From: an uncultured Lachnospiraceae bacterium
GTDB lineage: Bacteria; Bacillota; Clostridia; Lachnospirales; Lachnospiraceae
Assembly (NCBI GenBank): GCA_944381615.1
Contig: CALWLT010000035.1
Location: forward strand, 1-64,000
Length of the DNA: 64,000 bases
Direction of reading: 5' to 3'
The notes below the pieces were generated by a model. It worked only from the letters and a program-made list of their open reading frames with translations. It ran no database searches and was not told where the DNA came from. The translations under genes and the position numbers were made by a program. Shown piece by piece: positions 1 to 7,592 of this stretch. How positions within the stretch are numbered: position 1 is the first letter of the stretch; every line of letters starts with the position of its first letter.

Positions 1-1334
1 TTCCGTTTGACCTGGGAGATATACAGGCTGGATACCTTCAAACCGTACTTCTCCAGCACATACGCCTTAATCTCGCCATAGGTCGCCTTGCTCTCCGCCG
101 CTGTCAAATCCAGCTCGTCCAGATTCAGTTCCACTTCTATGTGCTGCTTGGCATTAAGTTTGGACAAAAGTACTATCGTCTCAATCTCGTCCGTCTCCGG
201 GAACATGTCTACCGGCCAGGCCTCCTTCGCCCGGTAGCCGGCCCTGGCAAAGCGCTCCAGATCCCGGGCCAGCGACTCCGGTCCGCAGGAAATGTAGACG
301 ATCCGCTCCGGCCCCAGCTGCGCCGCCGCGCGGATGAAGGTCTCCGTCGTGCCGGCCCGCGGCGGGTCCAGGAACAGGACGTCGGCCCGCTCGCCGCTCT
401 GCGCCATTTTCTGCATAAAATCGCCGGCGTCGCCGCAGAAGAAGCGGGCGTTTTTGATACCGGCCGCGCGCGCGTTCTGCACGGCGTCCCGCACCGCGTC
501 GCGGTTCAGTTCCACGCCGATTACCCGGCCCGCCTGCCGGGCGGCAATCAGCCCGATGGTCCCGATCCCGCAGTAAGCGTCCAGCGCCGTCTCCTTCCCC
601 GTCAGGTTTGCCAGCTCCATCGCCTTCCGGTACAGAAATTCCGTCTGCACCGGGTTGACCTGATAAAACGACCGGGAAGAGATGCGAAACCGGAGCCCGC
701 ACAGCTCGTCCTCAATATACCCCTTCCCAAACAGCACCTTTTCCCGATCGCCGAGAACCAGGCTCGTATCGCGATCGTTGATATTCTGCACGATCGTCGT
801 GATCTCCGGATGGCGTTCCCGCAAAGCCCGGATAAAATGATTCTTCGATGGGAACAGCGGCGAAGCGGTAACCAGGACGACCATGATCTCTCCGCTCGCA
901 AAACCCTTTCTTACCAGGACGTGTCTGAGAAGCCCGTATCCCGTATCTTCGTCGTACGTGCGGATCTTAAAGGATTTCAGCATCCCCCGGATGGTCCCGA
1001 TGATCGCGTCCGCCTGCCGGTCCTCGATCAGGCAGAATTCTACCGGAATCAGATCGTGCGTTCCCTCGCGGTAAACGCCGGAAACCGGATTTCCCTTCCG
1101 GTCATGCCCGAAAACGGCGTGCACCTTGTTCCGGTAATGAAACGGATCCTTCATGCCCGTGATCGGCCGCACCGGGCAGAAACCGCCCAGAAGCTCCTTC
1201 ATCCGCTTCTGCTTGCGGGCCAGCTGCGCCTGATAGGGAAGGTGCAGAAGCTGGCAGCCGCCGCACTTTTTATAGACCGGACAGAGCGCCCTGCCTGCTG
1301 CCGCCTTTCCGCTTTCCCGTCGTCTCGTCTCCAT
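1..1334 (-). CDS. rlmD: RlmD/TrmA-family 23S rRNA (uracil-5-)-methyltransferase, 3' end cut by window
   Basis: SAM-dependent methyltransferase expected to make 5-methyluridine in 23S rRNA. The N-terminal region carries the iron-sulfur cysteine pattern CPVYKKCGGCQ. The middle holds DAYCGIGTIGL (SAM binding) and the C-terminal half has FLDPPRAG and YISCGPESLARD, which contains the catalytic cysteine of the family. The reading continues into a helical tail with ESKATYGEIKAYVLEKYGL, a C-terminal extension I associate with clostridial members. The ATG at 1334 follows AAGGAAAT. The gene runs off the left edge, so the stop is not seen. RlmD versus RlmCD specificity cannot be decided from sequence alone. 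Confidence 0.88.
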   Translation of the reverse strand, partial: METRRRESGKAAAGRALCPVYKKCGGCQLLHLPYQAQLARKQKRMKELLGGFCPVRPITGMKDPFHYRNKVHAVFGHDRKGNPVSGVYREGTHDLIPVEFCLIEDRQADAIIGTIRGMLKSFKIRTYDEDTGYGLLRHVLVRKGFASGEIMVVLVTASPLFPSKNHFIRALRERHPEITTIVQNINDRDTSLVLGDREKVLFGKGYIEDELCGLRFRISSRSFYQVNPVQTEFLYRKAMELANLTGKETALDAYCGIGTIGLIAARQAGRVIGVELNRDAVRDAVQNARAAGIKNARFFCGDAGDFMQKMAQSGERADVLFLDPPRAGTTETFIRAAAQLGPERIVYISCGPESLARDLERFARAGYRAKEAWPVDMFPETDEIETIVLLSKLNAKQHIEVELNLDELDLTAAESKATYGEIKAYVLEKYGLKVSSLYISQVKR

Positions 1335-1416
1335 TCTGATTTCCTTCTTTCTCCGCTTTCTTCTCTTCGTTCCCGGCACGGTTTCCGCCGCTTTTTCTAC
1401 CGTCTTTCATTCCGAT

Positions 1417-2817
1417 TTACGCCAGACCGGCGCGCGCTCTCTTTGCCGCATCCGGACTGCCGCAGACGCTTATGCATCTCTTTTTCCAACCCTCCCGTTT
1501 AAAGTGCACGGCAAAAATGAGGCCCCGCAGGCACTCGTCGATCGCCATCGCGATCCAGACGCCCTCCAGCCCCCAGCCAAACACCAGGCCGAACAGCCAG
1601 GCCCCGGCGGCGGCCACGCCCCACTGAAACGTCACGCCGACGGCGGTCGGCGTGACCGCGTCGCCCACCGCAATCAGGCACTTGGTCATCACGATATTGA
1701 CCGCACGTCCGATCTCCAGGAATATCTCAATCAGCAGGATCCGGCGTCCCAGCGCGATGATCGCCGGATCATCCGTGAAAATCCGGAACACAACATCCCC
1801 GCCGGCGTAGAGAAGGATCGCGATTCCCACGCAGGCTGCCAGCGCCACCCGGGTCGTCGCGCTGACCCGCTTCCGGATCAGATCCGTCCGCCCGGCCCCG
1901 ATCAGATAGCCGAGCACGATCTGCGTCGCCGTGGCGATCGCCATGGCATACACGTAATCGATGTTTGCAAATATGCTGCAGTATCCCTTCGTGACGGTCG
2001 CATACGTCCCGAAGCAGTTGACAATGCCCAGAATAACCATCTGGGACAGATTGTAGGAAAAGCTTTCCAGGCCGGTGGGAACGGCCAGCATGCAGAGATT
2101 CTTCAGAATCCGCACGGGAAACGGGCGCAGATAGTGGATCCCCATCCGCACGCCGGTCCGCTTCGCAAAGAGCCAGAGGATCAGCGCCAGCCCCGCCAGC
2201 TTGCTGAAATCCGTCGAGATGGCCGCGCCCACGGCGCCTAGCCTGGGCAGGCCAAACCAGCCGTTGATCAGGACCGCATTGCCCAGAATATTCATGACAT
2301 TCATGACAATCGATACAAACATGACTTCTTTCATCATGGCAAACGCCCGGATCATGGCGGAAAAAACCAGGTAGAGCCCCTGCACCACAATAAAGGAGGC
2401 CACGATCAGCAGATAGGCGCGGGCCTCCTCAAATACATCGTCCGTCACATGCAGGGCCCGGTAAAGCGGCCCGTAGCCTGCGAAAACCAGCGCGGTGGCG
2501 GCGAGCCCCACGCCTCCGATCAGCGTTACCGAAACCATACAGGTGCGGGAGACATTCTCCTCGTCCTCCGCCCCCAGATACTGCGACAGGATAACCGTCA
2601 CGGCCGTCGACGCCATGCTCAGCACGATGATGACCAGATTCATGATCTGGTTGGCATTGACGATTGCCGCCACCGATTGCTGGGATACGCGGCTGACCAT
2701 CATCTGGTCCACATTGCCGACCAGAAGCTGGAGCAGCAGCTCCACAAAAATCGGCAGCGACATTAAAAACAGGTTCCGGTTGGTGTTCATCTTCTTTATG
2801 TCATTCTGATATCTCAT
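1417..2817 (-). CDS. MATE family efflux transporter
   Basis: Multidrug and toxin extrusion family integral membrane protein of about 466 residues with twelve predicted hydrophobic segments in two homologous halves. Typical family features are FVELLLQLLVGNVDQMMVSR in helix 1 and a matching glycine-rich stretch in the second half. The methionine before RYQNDIKKMN was chosen as start because GGAGG lies six bases upstream; an upstream in-frame start would add 25 residues with no membrane or signal character. It probably exports cationic or amphipathic compounds using an ion gradient. The substrate is not predictable. Confidence 0.9.
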   Translation of the reverse strand: MRYQNDIKKMNTNRNLFLMSLPIFVELLLQLLVGNVDQMMVSRVSQQSVAAIVNANQIMNLVIIVLSMASTAVTVILSQYLGAEDEENVSRTCMVSVTLIGGVGLAATALVFAGYGPLYRALHVTDDVFEEARAYLLIVASFIVVQGLYLVFSAMIRAFAMMKEVMFVSIVMNVMNILGNAVLINGWFGLPRLGAVGAAISTDFSKLAGLALILWLFAKRTGVRMGIHYLRPFPVRILKNLCMLAVPTGLESFSYNLSQMVILGIVNCFGTYATVTKGYCSIFANIDYVYAMAIATATQIVLGYLIGAGRTDLIRKRVSATTRVALAACVGIAILLYAGGDVVFRIFTDDPAIIALGRRILLIEIFLEIGRAVNIVMTKCLIAVGDAVTPTAVGVTFQWGVAAAGAWLFGLVFGWGLEGVWIAMAIDECLRGLIFAVHFKREGWKKRCISVCGSPDAAKRARAGLA

Positions 2818-2921
2818 CTTGCGCCTCCACAGGGATGATTCCCTGTGCCATTGTACCGGGAACACCGCCGGATTGCAATAGAGATTTCCCACAAAAATGA
2901 CCCTGCAAAAGCGCGCCGGCG

Positions 2922-3572
2922 TTACGTCTTTGCCAGCGACGCCGGGTCATAGCCCAGCACCTGCAGATAGTGGATGATAACCTGCACGGCGCCGTCCACG
3001 CCGGTGCGGGCGGTATTGATCAGCAGATCATAATTGCCCGGATCCTCCCAGTCGCGCCCCGTATAATAGCGGTAGTAATCGCGCCGCTCCCGGTCGATGC
3101 GCCGGATGTTGCGCAGAATATCCTTCTCCTGATACAGCTCCTTGGCCCGGATCCGCTCCTCTCTCGCTTTCAGATCCGCAAAGAGGTGCACGCGCACCAG
3201 GCCCTCCGTCCCCTGCAGGACATAGTCGGCGCATCGGCCGATGATCACGCAGGACTGCGCCGCCGCCAGCTTGCGGATGACCTCCGACTGAAAACGGAAC
3301 AGGTTGTCGGCGGAAACCATGTCCGAGCCGAACGAGGGGGCCCCGTTCTCCGGCGTCAGGCTGCTGATAATCTTATAGAGCAGCCGGTTCCCCGCCTTCT
3401 CGTCCGCCAGGTGGAAATAGCTCTCCTTGATCCCGCTCTCGTCCGAATTCATCCGCAGGATATTTTTGTCGTAAAATCCAATCCCCAGCTCTTTTGCCAG
3501 CCGTCTGCCCGTCTCGGCGCCGCCGCTCCCGTACTGCCGGCCGATCGTAATAATTACCCGCTTCTCTGCCAT
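2922..3572 (-). CDS. cytidylate kinase-like P-loop protein
   Basis: A 216-residue protein of the cytidylate-kinase-like family common in Clostridia. It begins with ITIGRQYGSGGAETGRRLA, a modified P-loop in which GRxxGSGG replaces the classical GxxxxGKS, followed by LGIGFYDKNIL. The C-terminal half has the lid-like arginines in RRIDRERRDYYRYYTG and the DWEDPGNYDLLINT segment typical of this family. Members resemble CMP kinase, but their substrate is not established and a nucleotide role is inference. The ATG follows AGGAGG by eight bases, and the gene has its own promoter just upstream. Confidence 0.8.
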   Translation of the reverse strand: MAEKRVIITIGRQYGSGGAETGRRLAKELGIGFYDKNILRMNSDESGIKESYFHLADEKAGNRLLYKIISSLTPENGAPSFGSDMVSADNLFRFQSEVIRKLAAAQSCVIIGRCADYVLQGTEGLVRVHLFADLKAREERIRAKELYQEKDILRNIRRIDRERRDYYRYYTGRDWEDPGNYDLLINTARTGVDGAVQVIIHYLQVLGYDPASLAKT

Positions 3573-3623
3573 CTTCCACGCCTCCTTTTTTCCGTTTTCC
3601 CGTCAACGCTGTTTCTTACAGTA

Positions 3624-3652
3624 ATTATAGCATGAAAGCGCCGTATTTTCTA
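3624..3652 (-). promoter_or_regulatory. sigma-A type promoter for the cytidylate kinase-like gene
   Basis: On the minus strand an extended -10, TGC-TATAAT, lies at 3624-3629. A weak -35, TAGAAA, lies 17 bases upstream at 3647-3652. The start codon is about 50 bases downstream. Confidence 0.55.
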
Positions 3653-3731
3653 TTAATTTTGTCCGCAAAATACCTTTTTCTGTTTTTATCGCGGCAGCGG
3701 AATTTCTCTTCTCCCGCTTTTCCCGGACGGC

Positions 3732-4556
3732 CTACCGGCTCTCCCGCTCATAAATCATCACAGTCGGGAAGCCTTTCCTGCGCAGCTCCCGCTCCATGCG
3801 CACCGCGTTGTCCAGATTTTTGAATGCCCCGACCCGCACCCGGCAGTACGTGCCGTCGCAGACGAGAAAGCCCGGAAAGCCCTGGCTCTCCAGCTCGGCC
3901 AGCTGCTGCTCCGCCAGAGAACGCACGCGGTACGCGCCCGTCTGGATCATATAATACATGCCGTCCTGCGCCGCCTGATTCGTCTCTCCGGAAAGCGTAT
4001 CCAGGATCCCCGTCGCGATCGCCGCCGCCAGCTCGTCAAACTGCTCTTCAAAGCGCCGGTTGTCCTCCGGATTGTCGATAAACCCGGCTTCCACCAGCAC
4101 GGCGGGCATCCGGGTCTTCCTGAGCACGACCAGATCCGGGCGCTCAAATATGCCCAGATCCGTGAATCCGGCCCGCGAAAGCTCCCGGTTGATCTGCGCG
4201 GCCAGCCCGCGGGCGCGGTCTTCCGTCTCTTCCCCCTCCGGGGATTCCTTCGTCCCGCCATAGATCAGCGTCATCGTCCCCGAGCCGCGCCCCGGCTCGC
4301 GGGCCGCGTTGCGGTGGATCGAGACGAAATAATCCGCCTGCGCCTCGTTTCCCATGGCCGCCTTCTCATACGGCGTGTCGTAAACGTCGTCGATCCGCGT
4401 ATAAAACACATCAACGCCGTTTTCCTCCAGGATCTTCCCGACCGCCAGAGCCAGGCGGAGGTTGTCGTCCTTCTCCTTCCGTTCTTCAAATACGGCGCCG
4501 GGGTCGCGGTCGCCGCCGTGCCCGGCATCTATGACAATTTTCTTTTTTGCATCCAA
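3732..4556 (-). CDS. N-acetylmuramoyl-L-alanine amidase with C-terminal SPOR domain
   Basis: Zinc amidase of the Amidase_3 family that cleaves the lactyl-amide bond of peptidoglycan. Its signatures are IVIDAGHGG (first zinc histidine), a glutamate-rich EERKEKDDN stretch, VSIHRNAA (second histidine) and AVLVEAGFIDN (catalytic glutamate). Residues from about 195 on, MYYMIQTGAYRVRSLAEQQ to the end, form a SPOR domain, which binds denuded glycan strands. The best start is TTG at 4556, giving MDAKKKIVIDAGHGG and eight bases from AGAGGAG; an ATG 69 bases upstream has no ribosome site and would start inside a hairpin. No signal peptide is visible, unusual for a wall hydrolase, although CwlD-like forms can be mother-cell or spore specific. 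Confidence 0.85.
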   Translation of the reverse strand: MDAKKKIVIDAGHGGDRDPGAVFEERKEKDDNLRLALAVGKILEENGVDVFYTRIDDVYDTPYEKAAMGNEAQADYFVSIHRNAAREPGRGSGTMTLIYGGTKESPEGEETEDRARGLAAQINRELSRAGFTDLGIFERPDLVVLRKTRMPAVLVEAGFIDNPEDNRRFEEQFDELAAAIATGILDTLSGETNQAAQDGMYYMIQTGAYRVRSLAEQQLAELESQGFPGFLVCDGTYCRVRVGAFKNLDNAVRMERELRRKGFPTVMIYERESR

Positions 4557-4607
4557 AAGAAAAACTCCTCTCACATACCGTTGTACTAATACAGTATGTG
4601 AAAGGAG
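4555..4607 (-). terminator. 17-bp hairpin with U-tract, overlapping the amidase ribosome binding site
   Basis: On the minus strand the arms at 4591-4607 and 4565-4581 form 17 uninterrupted base pairs in RNA, counting two G-U pairs, around a nine-base loop. TTTTTCTTTT follows, so it reads as an intrinsic terminator after dapF. The 3' arm also contains AGAGGAG, the ribosome site of the amidase, and the amidase TTG codon sits at the end of the U-tract. The same structure could therefore end dapF transcripts and hide the amidase start. Confidence 0.75.
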
Positions 4608-4662
4608 CGTGAAAGTTGCCGTCAAATCGCGGCGGCCGTCCCGCCGTTTCCGGCCCTGTCTC

Positions 4663-5466
4663 TTACCCGGCCGGATACTCGCCGCGGTAAACCTCCTCGG
4701 CCGGCCCTTTCATAAAGACGTGGTTGCTCTTTTCGTCCCACGTAATCGTGAGCGTGCCCCCCAGGAGCTCTACCTCCACGGTGCGGTCCGCATATCCGGC
4801 CAGGATCGACGCCACGGCCGCCGCGCAGGCCCCCGTCCCGCAGGCCATCGTCTCCCCGGACCCCCGCTCCCACACGCGCATGCGGATATGCCCGCGATCC
4901 CGGATCTCCACAAATTCCGTATTCGTCCGGTCCGGGAAGCGCGCATGATGCTCGAACAGCGGCCCGATCTCCTCCAGCTCAAGCCCGTCAATGCCCTCCC
5001 AGAAAAGCACCGCGTGCGGATTTCCCATCGAGATCCCGATAAACGCGTACGCATTTCCCGCCACGGTAATCGGCTCCAGAAATTCCGACGTCTGCACCGG
5101 CTCTCCCATATCGACCGTTACCGCCGTTACTTTTCCGTTTTCTACCTGCAAATCCAGATCCTTGATCCCCGCCGGCGTCTCCACGCGGATCCGCGTCCGG
5201 TCCACGATGTGATGATCGTACGCGTATTTGCCGACGCAGCGGATCCCGTTTCCGCACATGGCGCCCCGGGAGCCGTCCAGATTGTACATGTCCATGCGGC
5301 AGTCCGCCGTTTCGGACGGGCAGATCAGAATCAGGCCGTCCGATCCGATCCCGAAATGGCGGTCGCTGACGGCCACCGCCAGCCGTTCCGGATCCGATAC
5401 CGTCTCTTCAAAGCAGTTGACATACACGTAATCATTGCCCAGCCCCTGCATCTTCGTAAATTTCAT
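4663..5466 (-). CDS. dapF: diaminopimelate epimerase
   Basis: Converts LL- to meso-diaminopimelate for lysine and peptidoglycan synthesis, using two cysteines as acid and base. Both are present: Cys71 in AMCGNGIRCVG and Cys209 in TMACGTGACAAA. The family N-terminus KMQGLGNDYVYVN and the FGIGSDGLI segment are intact, and 267 residues is normal. GGAGG lies nine bases before the ATG. It lies downstream of the ANTAR gene on the same strand, with an 84-base gap. A second DapF-like protein three genes upstream lacks both cysteines, so this copy is the likely working enzyme. Confidence 0.95.
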   Translation of the reverse strand: MKFTKMQGLGNDYVYVNCFEETVSDPERLAVAVSDRHFGIGSDGLILICPSETADCRMDMYNLDGSRGAMCGNGIRCVGKYAYDHHIVDRTRIRVETPAGIKDLDLQVENGKVTAVTVDMGEPVQTSEFLEPITVAGNAYAFIGISMGNPHAVLFWEGIDGLELEEIGPLFEHHARFPDRTNTEFVEIRDRGHIRMRVWERGSGETMACGTGACAAAVASILAGYADRTVEVELLGGTLTITWDEKSNHVFMKGPAEEVYRGEYPAG

Positions 5467-5550
5467 CCTGTTATTCCTCCGTCTTCTGTCTGTCTTTTCC
5501 CGTCCGCCGCCCGGACCGCCCGTCTCCTGCCCGCCCGGGAGTCCTCTGCT

Positions 5551-6096
5551 TTACCGGTACAGGCTCAGGATCATCTGCGCCGCCTCCAGAAGCCCCGTCT
5601 GGCTGTTCATGCTGCAGGTCTGCAGATAGCGGTGCGCCTCCGGCTCCGTCATGTGGTTGCGCCGGATCAGGAGCTCCTTGGCCTCCCCGATGATCTTCTT
5701 TTCTTCCTCACTGCGGACCGGCTTCTGCCTTCTTGCCTGCTTTCTGCGGGCGGTCTGCGCGGCCTCTAACATTCTGACCGTAGATACCAGGTCGCAGGCC
5801 TTAAACGGCGCGGGCAGGCAGACGATCTCCCCCATCTCCTCCCCGCTCCAGCGGCCGGGAGAGGCGACCGTCAGGAGATCAAAGCCGGCCGGAAGCTGCC
5901 GCTTCAGCTGCCGGCAGTCCATATCCCCGAAGGAAAACCCGCAGACCACAATCCCGCTTCCCAGATCGCCGGCGTGAGAAAGCACCTGAGCGCCGCAGGT
6001 GCAGAGGACCGTTACCGGGATTCCGTTCCGGACAAGGATCTTTCTGATGTTTTGCCCGTCCTCCGGCTTTCTGAATGCCACTACGATATTTTCCAC
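5551..6096 (-). CDS. ANTAR-domain RNA-binding regulator with degenerate receiver
   Basis: A 181-residue protein with a receiver-like N-terminus (about 1-115) and a C-terminal ANTAR domain (about 125-181, EEEKKIIGEAKELLIRRN to LEAAQMILSLYR). ANTAR domains bind paired RNA hairpins and prevent transcription termination. In the receiver, the segment where a phosphoacceptor aspartate would sit reads GIVVCGFSFGDMDC, with no aspartate at the expected strand end, so phosphorylation control looks lost. Related ANTAR proteins sit next to glutamine synthetase genes in Clostridia (NitR-type), and here too the gene lies 28 bases after the GS-like gene. The start is GTG, with GAGGTGAG upstream. Confidence 0.85.
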   Translation of the reverse strand: MENIVVAFRKPEDGQNIRKILVRNGIPVTVLCTCGAQVLSHAGDLGSGIVVCGFSFGDMDCRQLKRQLPAGFDLLTVASPGRWSGEEMGEIVCLPAPFKACDLVSTVRMLEAAQTARRKQARRQKPVRSEEEKKIIGEAKELLIRRNHMTEPEAHRYLQTCSMNSQTGLLEAAQMILSLYR

Positions 6097-6124
6097 CCGG
6101 TCTCACCTCGCCGTATCCGCCGCG

Positions 6125-7432
6125 TCAGTATCGGTACAGATATTCCCTGATCTCCCAGTCTGTCACATACGCGCAGAAGCGCTCCCATTCCTCGCGCTTG
6201 CCTTCTCTGTACAGCCGGCAGAGCTTCTCCCCGAAAATCTCCTTTGCAAAATGATTCTGATCCAGTTCCCCGATCAGCACGCCCAGCGTCTCCGGAAACA
6301 GCGGCCCGGGCGCGCTCTCCTGCGCTCTGAGCCCGCGCTCGATCCCGTCCAGGCCGGCCGCCAGGATTGCCGTCAGCGCCAGATAGGGATTGGCGGACGG
6401 ATCCGGGAACAGCACCTGCACGGCGCAGCCCCCCTGCCGGTCCTTTACCACGCGCACCGCCTTATCGCTGCCCCGCTCCCAGGAAGCCGCCGGAAATTCC
6501 GGCTGCAGCACGCTGCTGCGCTCCGCCGCCAGCCTCTTGTAGGAATTGACCAGCGGATTCGTAAAGAGCAGCATCTCCCGCAGATGGCAGAGCACCCCGG
6601 CCCGGAACTGCTTTGCCGTCTCCTCCTTCATCGCCCCGTCCGTCTCCCGGATAAACACGCCGACGTGAAGGCCCGATCCGTCTCCGCTCATATTCGGTTT
6701 GGGCATAAACGTCGCGTGCAGGCCGTTCCGTTTGGCAATCCGCTTGACCGCCGATTTAAAGGTCTGCAGAAAATCGCCGGCCTGCGCCCCGTAACGCTCG
6801 GGGAGCAGAAAGCTGTGCTGCCCCGGCGTGAGCCCGTGATGCGCGCTCTCCACCTCTATCCCCGCTTCCCGCAGGGCAAAGAAGATATCGCGCCGCACGC
6901 TCTCCGCAAAATCGACCGGGCCTCCGTCGTAGTAACCGGCCGGCTCGTGCGTGATCGTCGTCGCGCGGGCCTCTTCATCCGTGTGAAACAGATAGAACTC
7001 ACACTGAAAATCAAACGAAACCTGAAGCCCCATCGCTTCCGCCCGCGCCATCGCCTTCTTCAGGATGCCGCGCGAATCCATCCACGAAACCGTCCCGTCC
7101 GGATTGCAGACGTGGCAGATAACCCGGGCCACGTTGCCCTGCAGCGAATCCCAGGGCAGAATCTGATACGTATCCATATCCGCCTTCAGATAGAGCTCTG
7201 CGCCCCCGTCCGGATCCGTCAGAAATCCCGGCTCCCCGGCTTCCTGCCCGCCGGCCTGCAGAAGGCCTCCCAGCGCGAACCGGTTGACGGCATATCCGTC
7301 CCGCAGAAGCTTCGCCGCCTGCCCCGGCGCCATCTCCACCGCCTTGCTCTGGCCGAACAGATCCGTAAACTGCGCCCGGATCAGCTCCACTCCTTCGTCG
7401 AAGCAAAGCTCCTGGCTTCTCTCCTTATCCAT
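6125..7432 (-). CDS. glutamine synthetase-like protein lacking metal ligands
   Basis: A 435-residue homologue of type I glutamine synthetase. The fold markers are clear: LFTNPLVNSYKRL, LFPDPSANPYLAL and NMSGDGSGLHV. However, positions that bind the catalytic metals differ by eye alignment. The EPEFFLF motif reads QCEFYLF. In the HHExxPGQHE motif both glutamates are replaced, giving HHGLTPGQHS. The VEVR motif is VQVL, losing the glutamate and the substrate arginine. It may therefore be a sensor or have another ligase activity; calling it glnA would overstate it. The second ATG was chosen because GAGGAG precedes it by seven bases. It is preceded by a tandem repeat and followed by the ANTAR gene. 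Confidence 0.85.
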   Translation of the reverse strand: MDKERSQELCFDEGVELIRAQFTDLFGQSKAVEMAPGQAAKLLRDGYAVNRFALGGLLQAGGQEAGEPGFLTDPDGGAELYLKADMDTYQILPWDSLQGNVARVICHVCNPDGTVSWMDSRGILKKAMARAEAMGLQVSFDFQCEFYLFHTDEEARATTITHEPAGYYDGGPVDFAESVRRDIFFALREAGIEVESAHHGLTPGQHSFLLPERYGAQAGDFLQTFKSAVKRIAKRNGLHATFMPKPNMSGDGSGLHVGVFIRETDGAMKEETAKQFRAGVLCHLREMLLFTNPLVNSYKRLAAERSSVLQPEFPAASWERGSDKAVRVVKDRQGGCAVQVLFPDPSANPYLALTAILAAGLDGIERGLRAQESAPGPLFPETLGVLIGELDQNHFAKEIFGEKLCRLYREGKREEWERFCAYVTDWEIREYLYRY

Positions 7433-7450
7433 GTCTTCTCTCCTCATTCT

Positions 7451-7592
7451 TCTCCTGACCCTTCGTGCGGGCTTCCCCGGAGCGTTTTTAATCCGCCTTC
7501 TCCTGACTCTTCGCGCGGCTTCCCCGGAGCGCTTCTAATCCGCCTTCTCCTGACCCTTCGCGCGGCTTCCCCGGAGCGCTTTTAATCCGCCT
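7451..7592. repeat. three tandem 47-48 bp repeats before the GS-like gene
   Basis: Three near-identical units (7451-7498, 7499-7545, 7546-7592) fill the 150-base gap between the DapF-like gene and the GS-like gene. On the minus strand each unit holds CAGGAGAAG, and the first one includes the final codons and stop of the DapF-like gene. The repeat thus copies a gene tail. CTCC and GGAG within each unit could pair, so it may also form repeated small hairpins. Confidence 0.9.

Noticed and set aside
6125..7432. Plain call of glnA
   Set aside because: The catalytic motifs do not match a working glutamine synthetase, so a neutral name was used.
5999..7585. A 528-codon open frame on the plus strand
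   Set aside because: Its translation is rich in Arg, His, Pro and Leu with no domain, and it lies opposite the GS-like and ANTAR genes. Long antisense frames are expected in GC-rich coding DNA.
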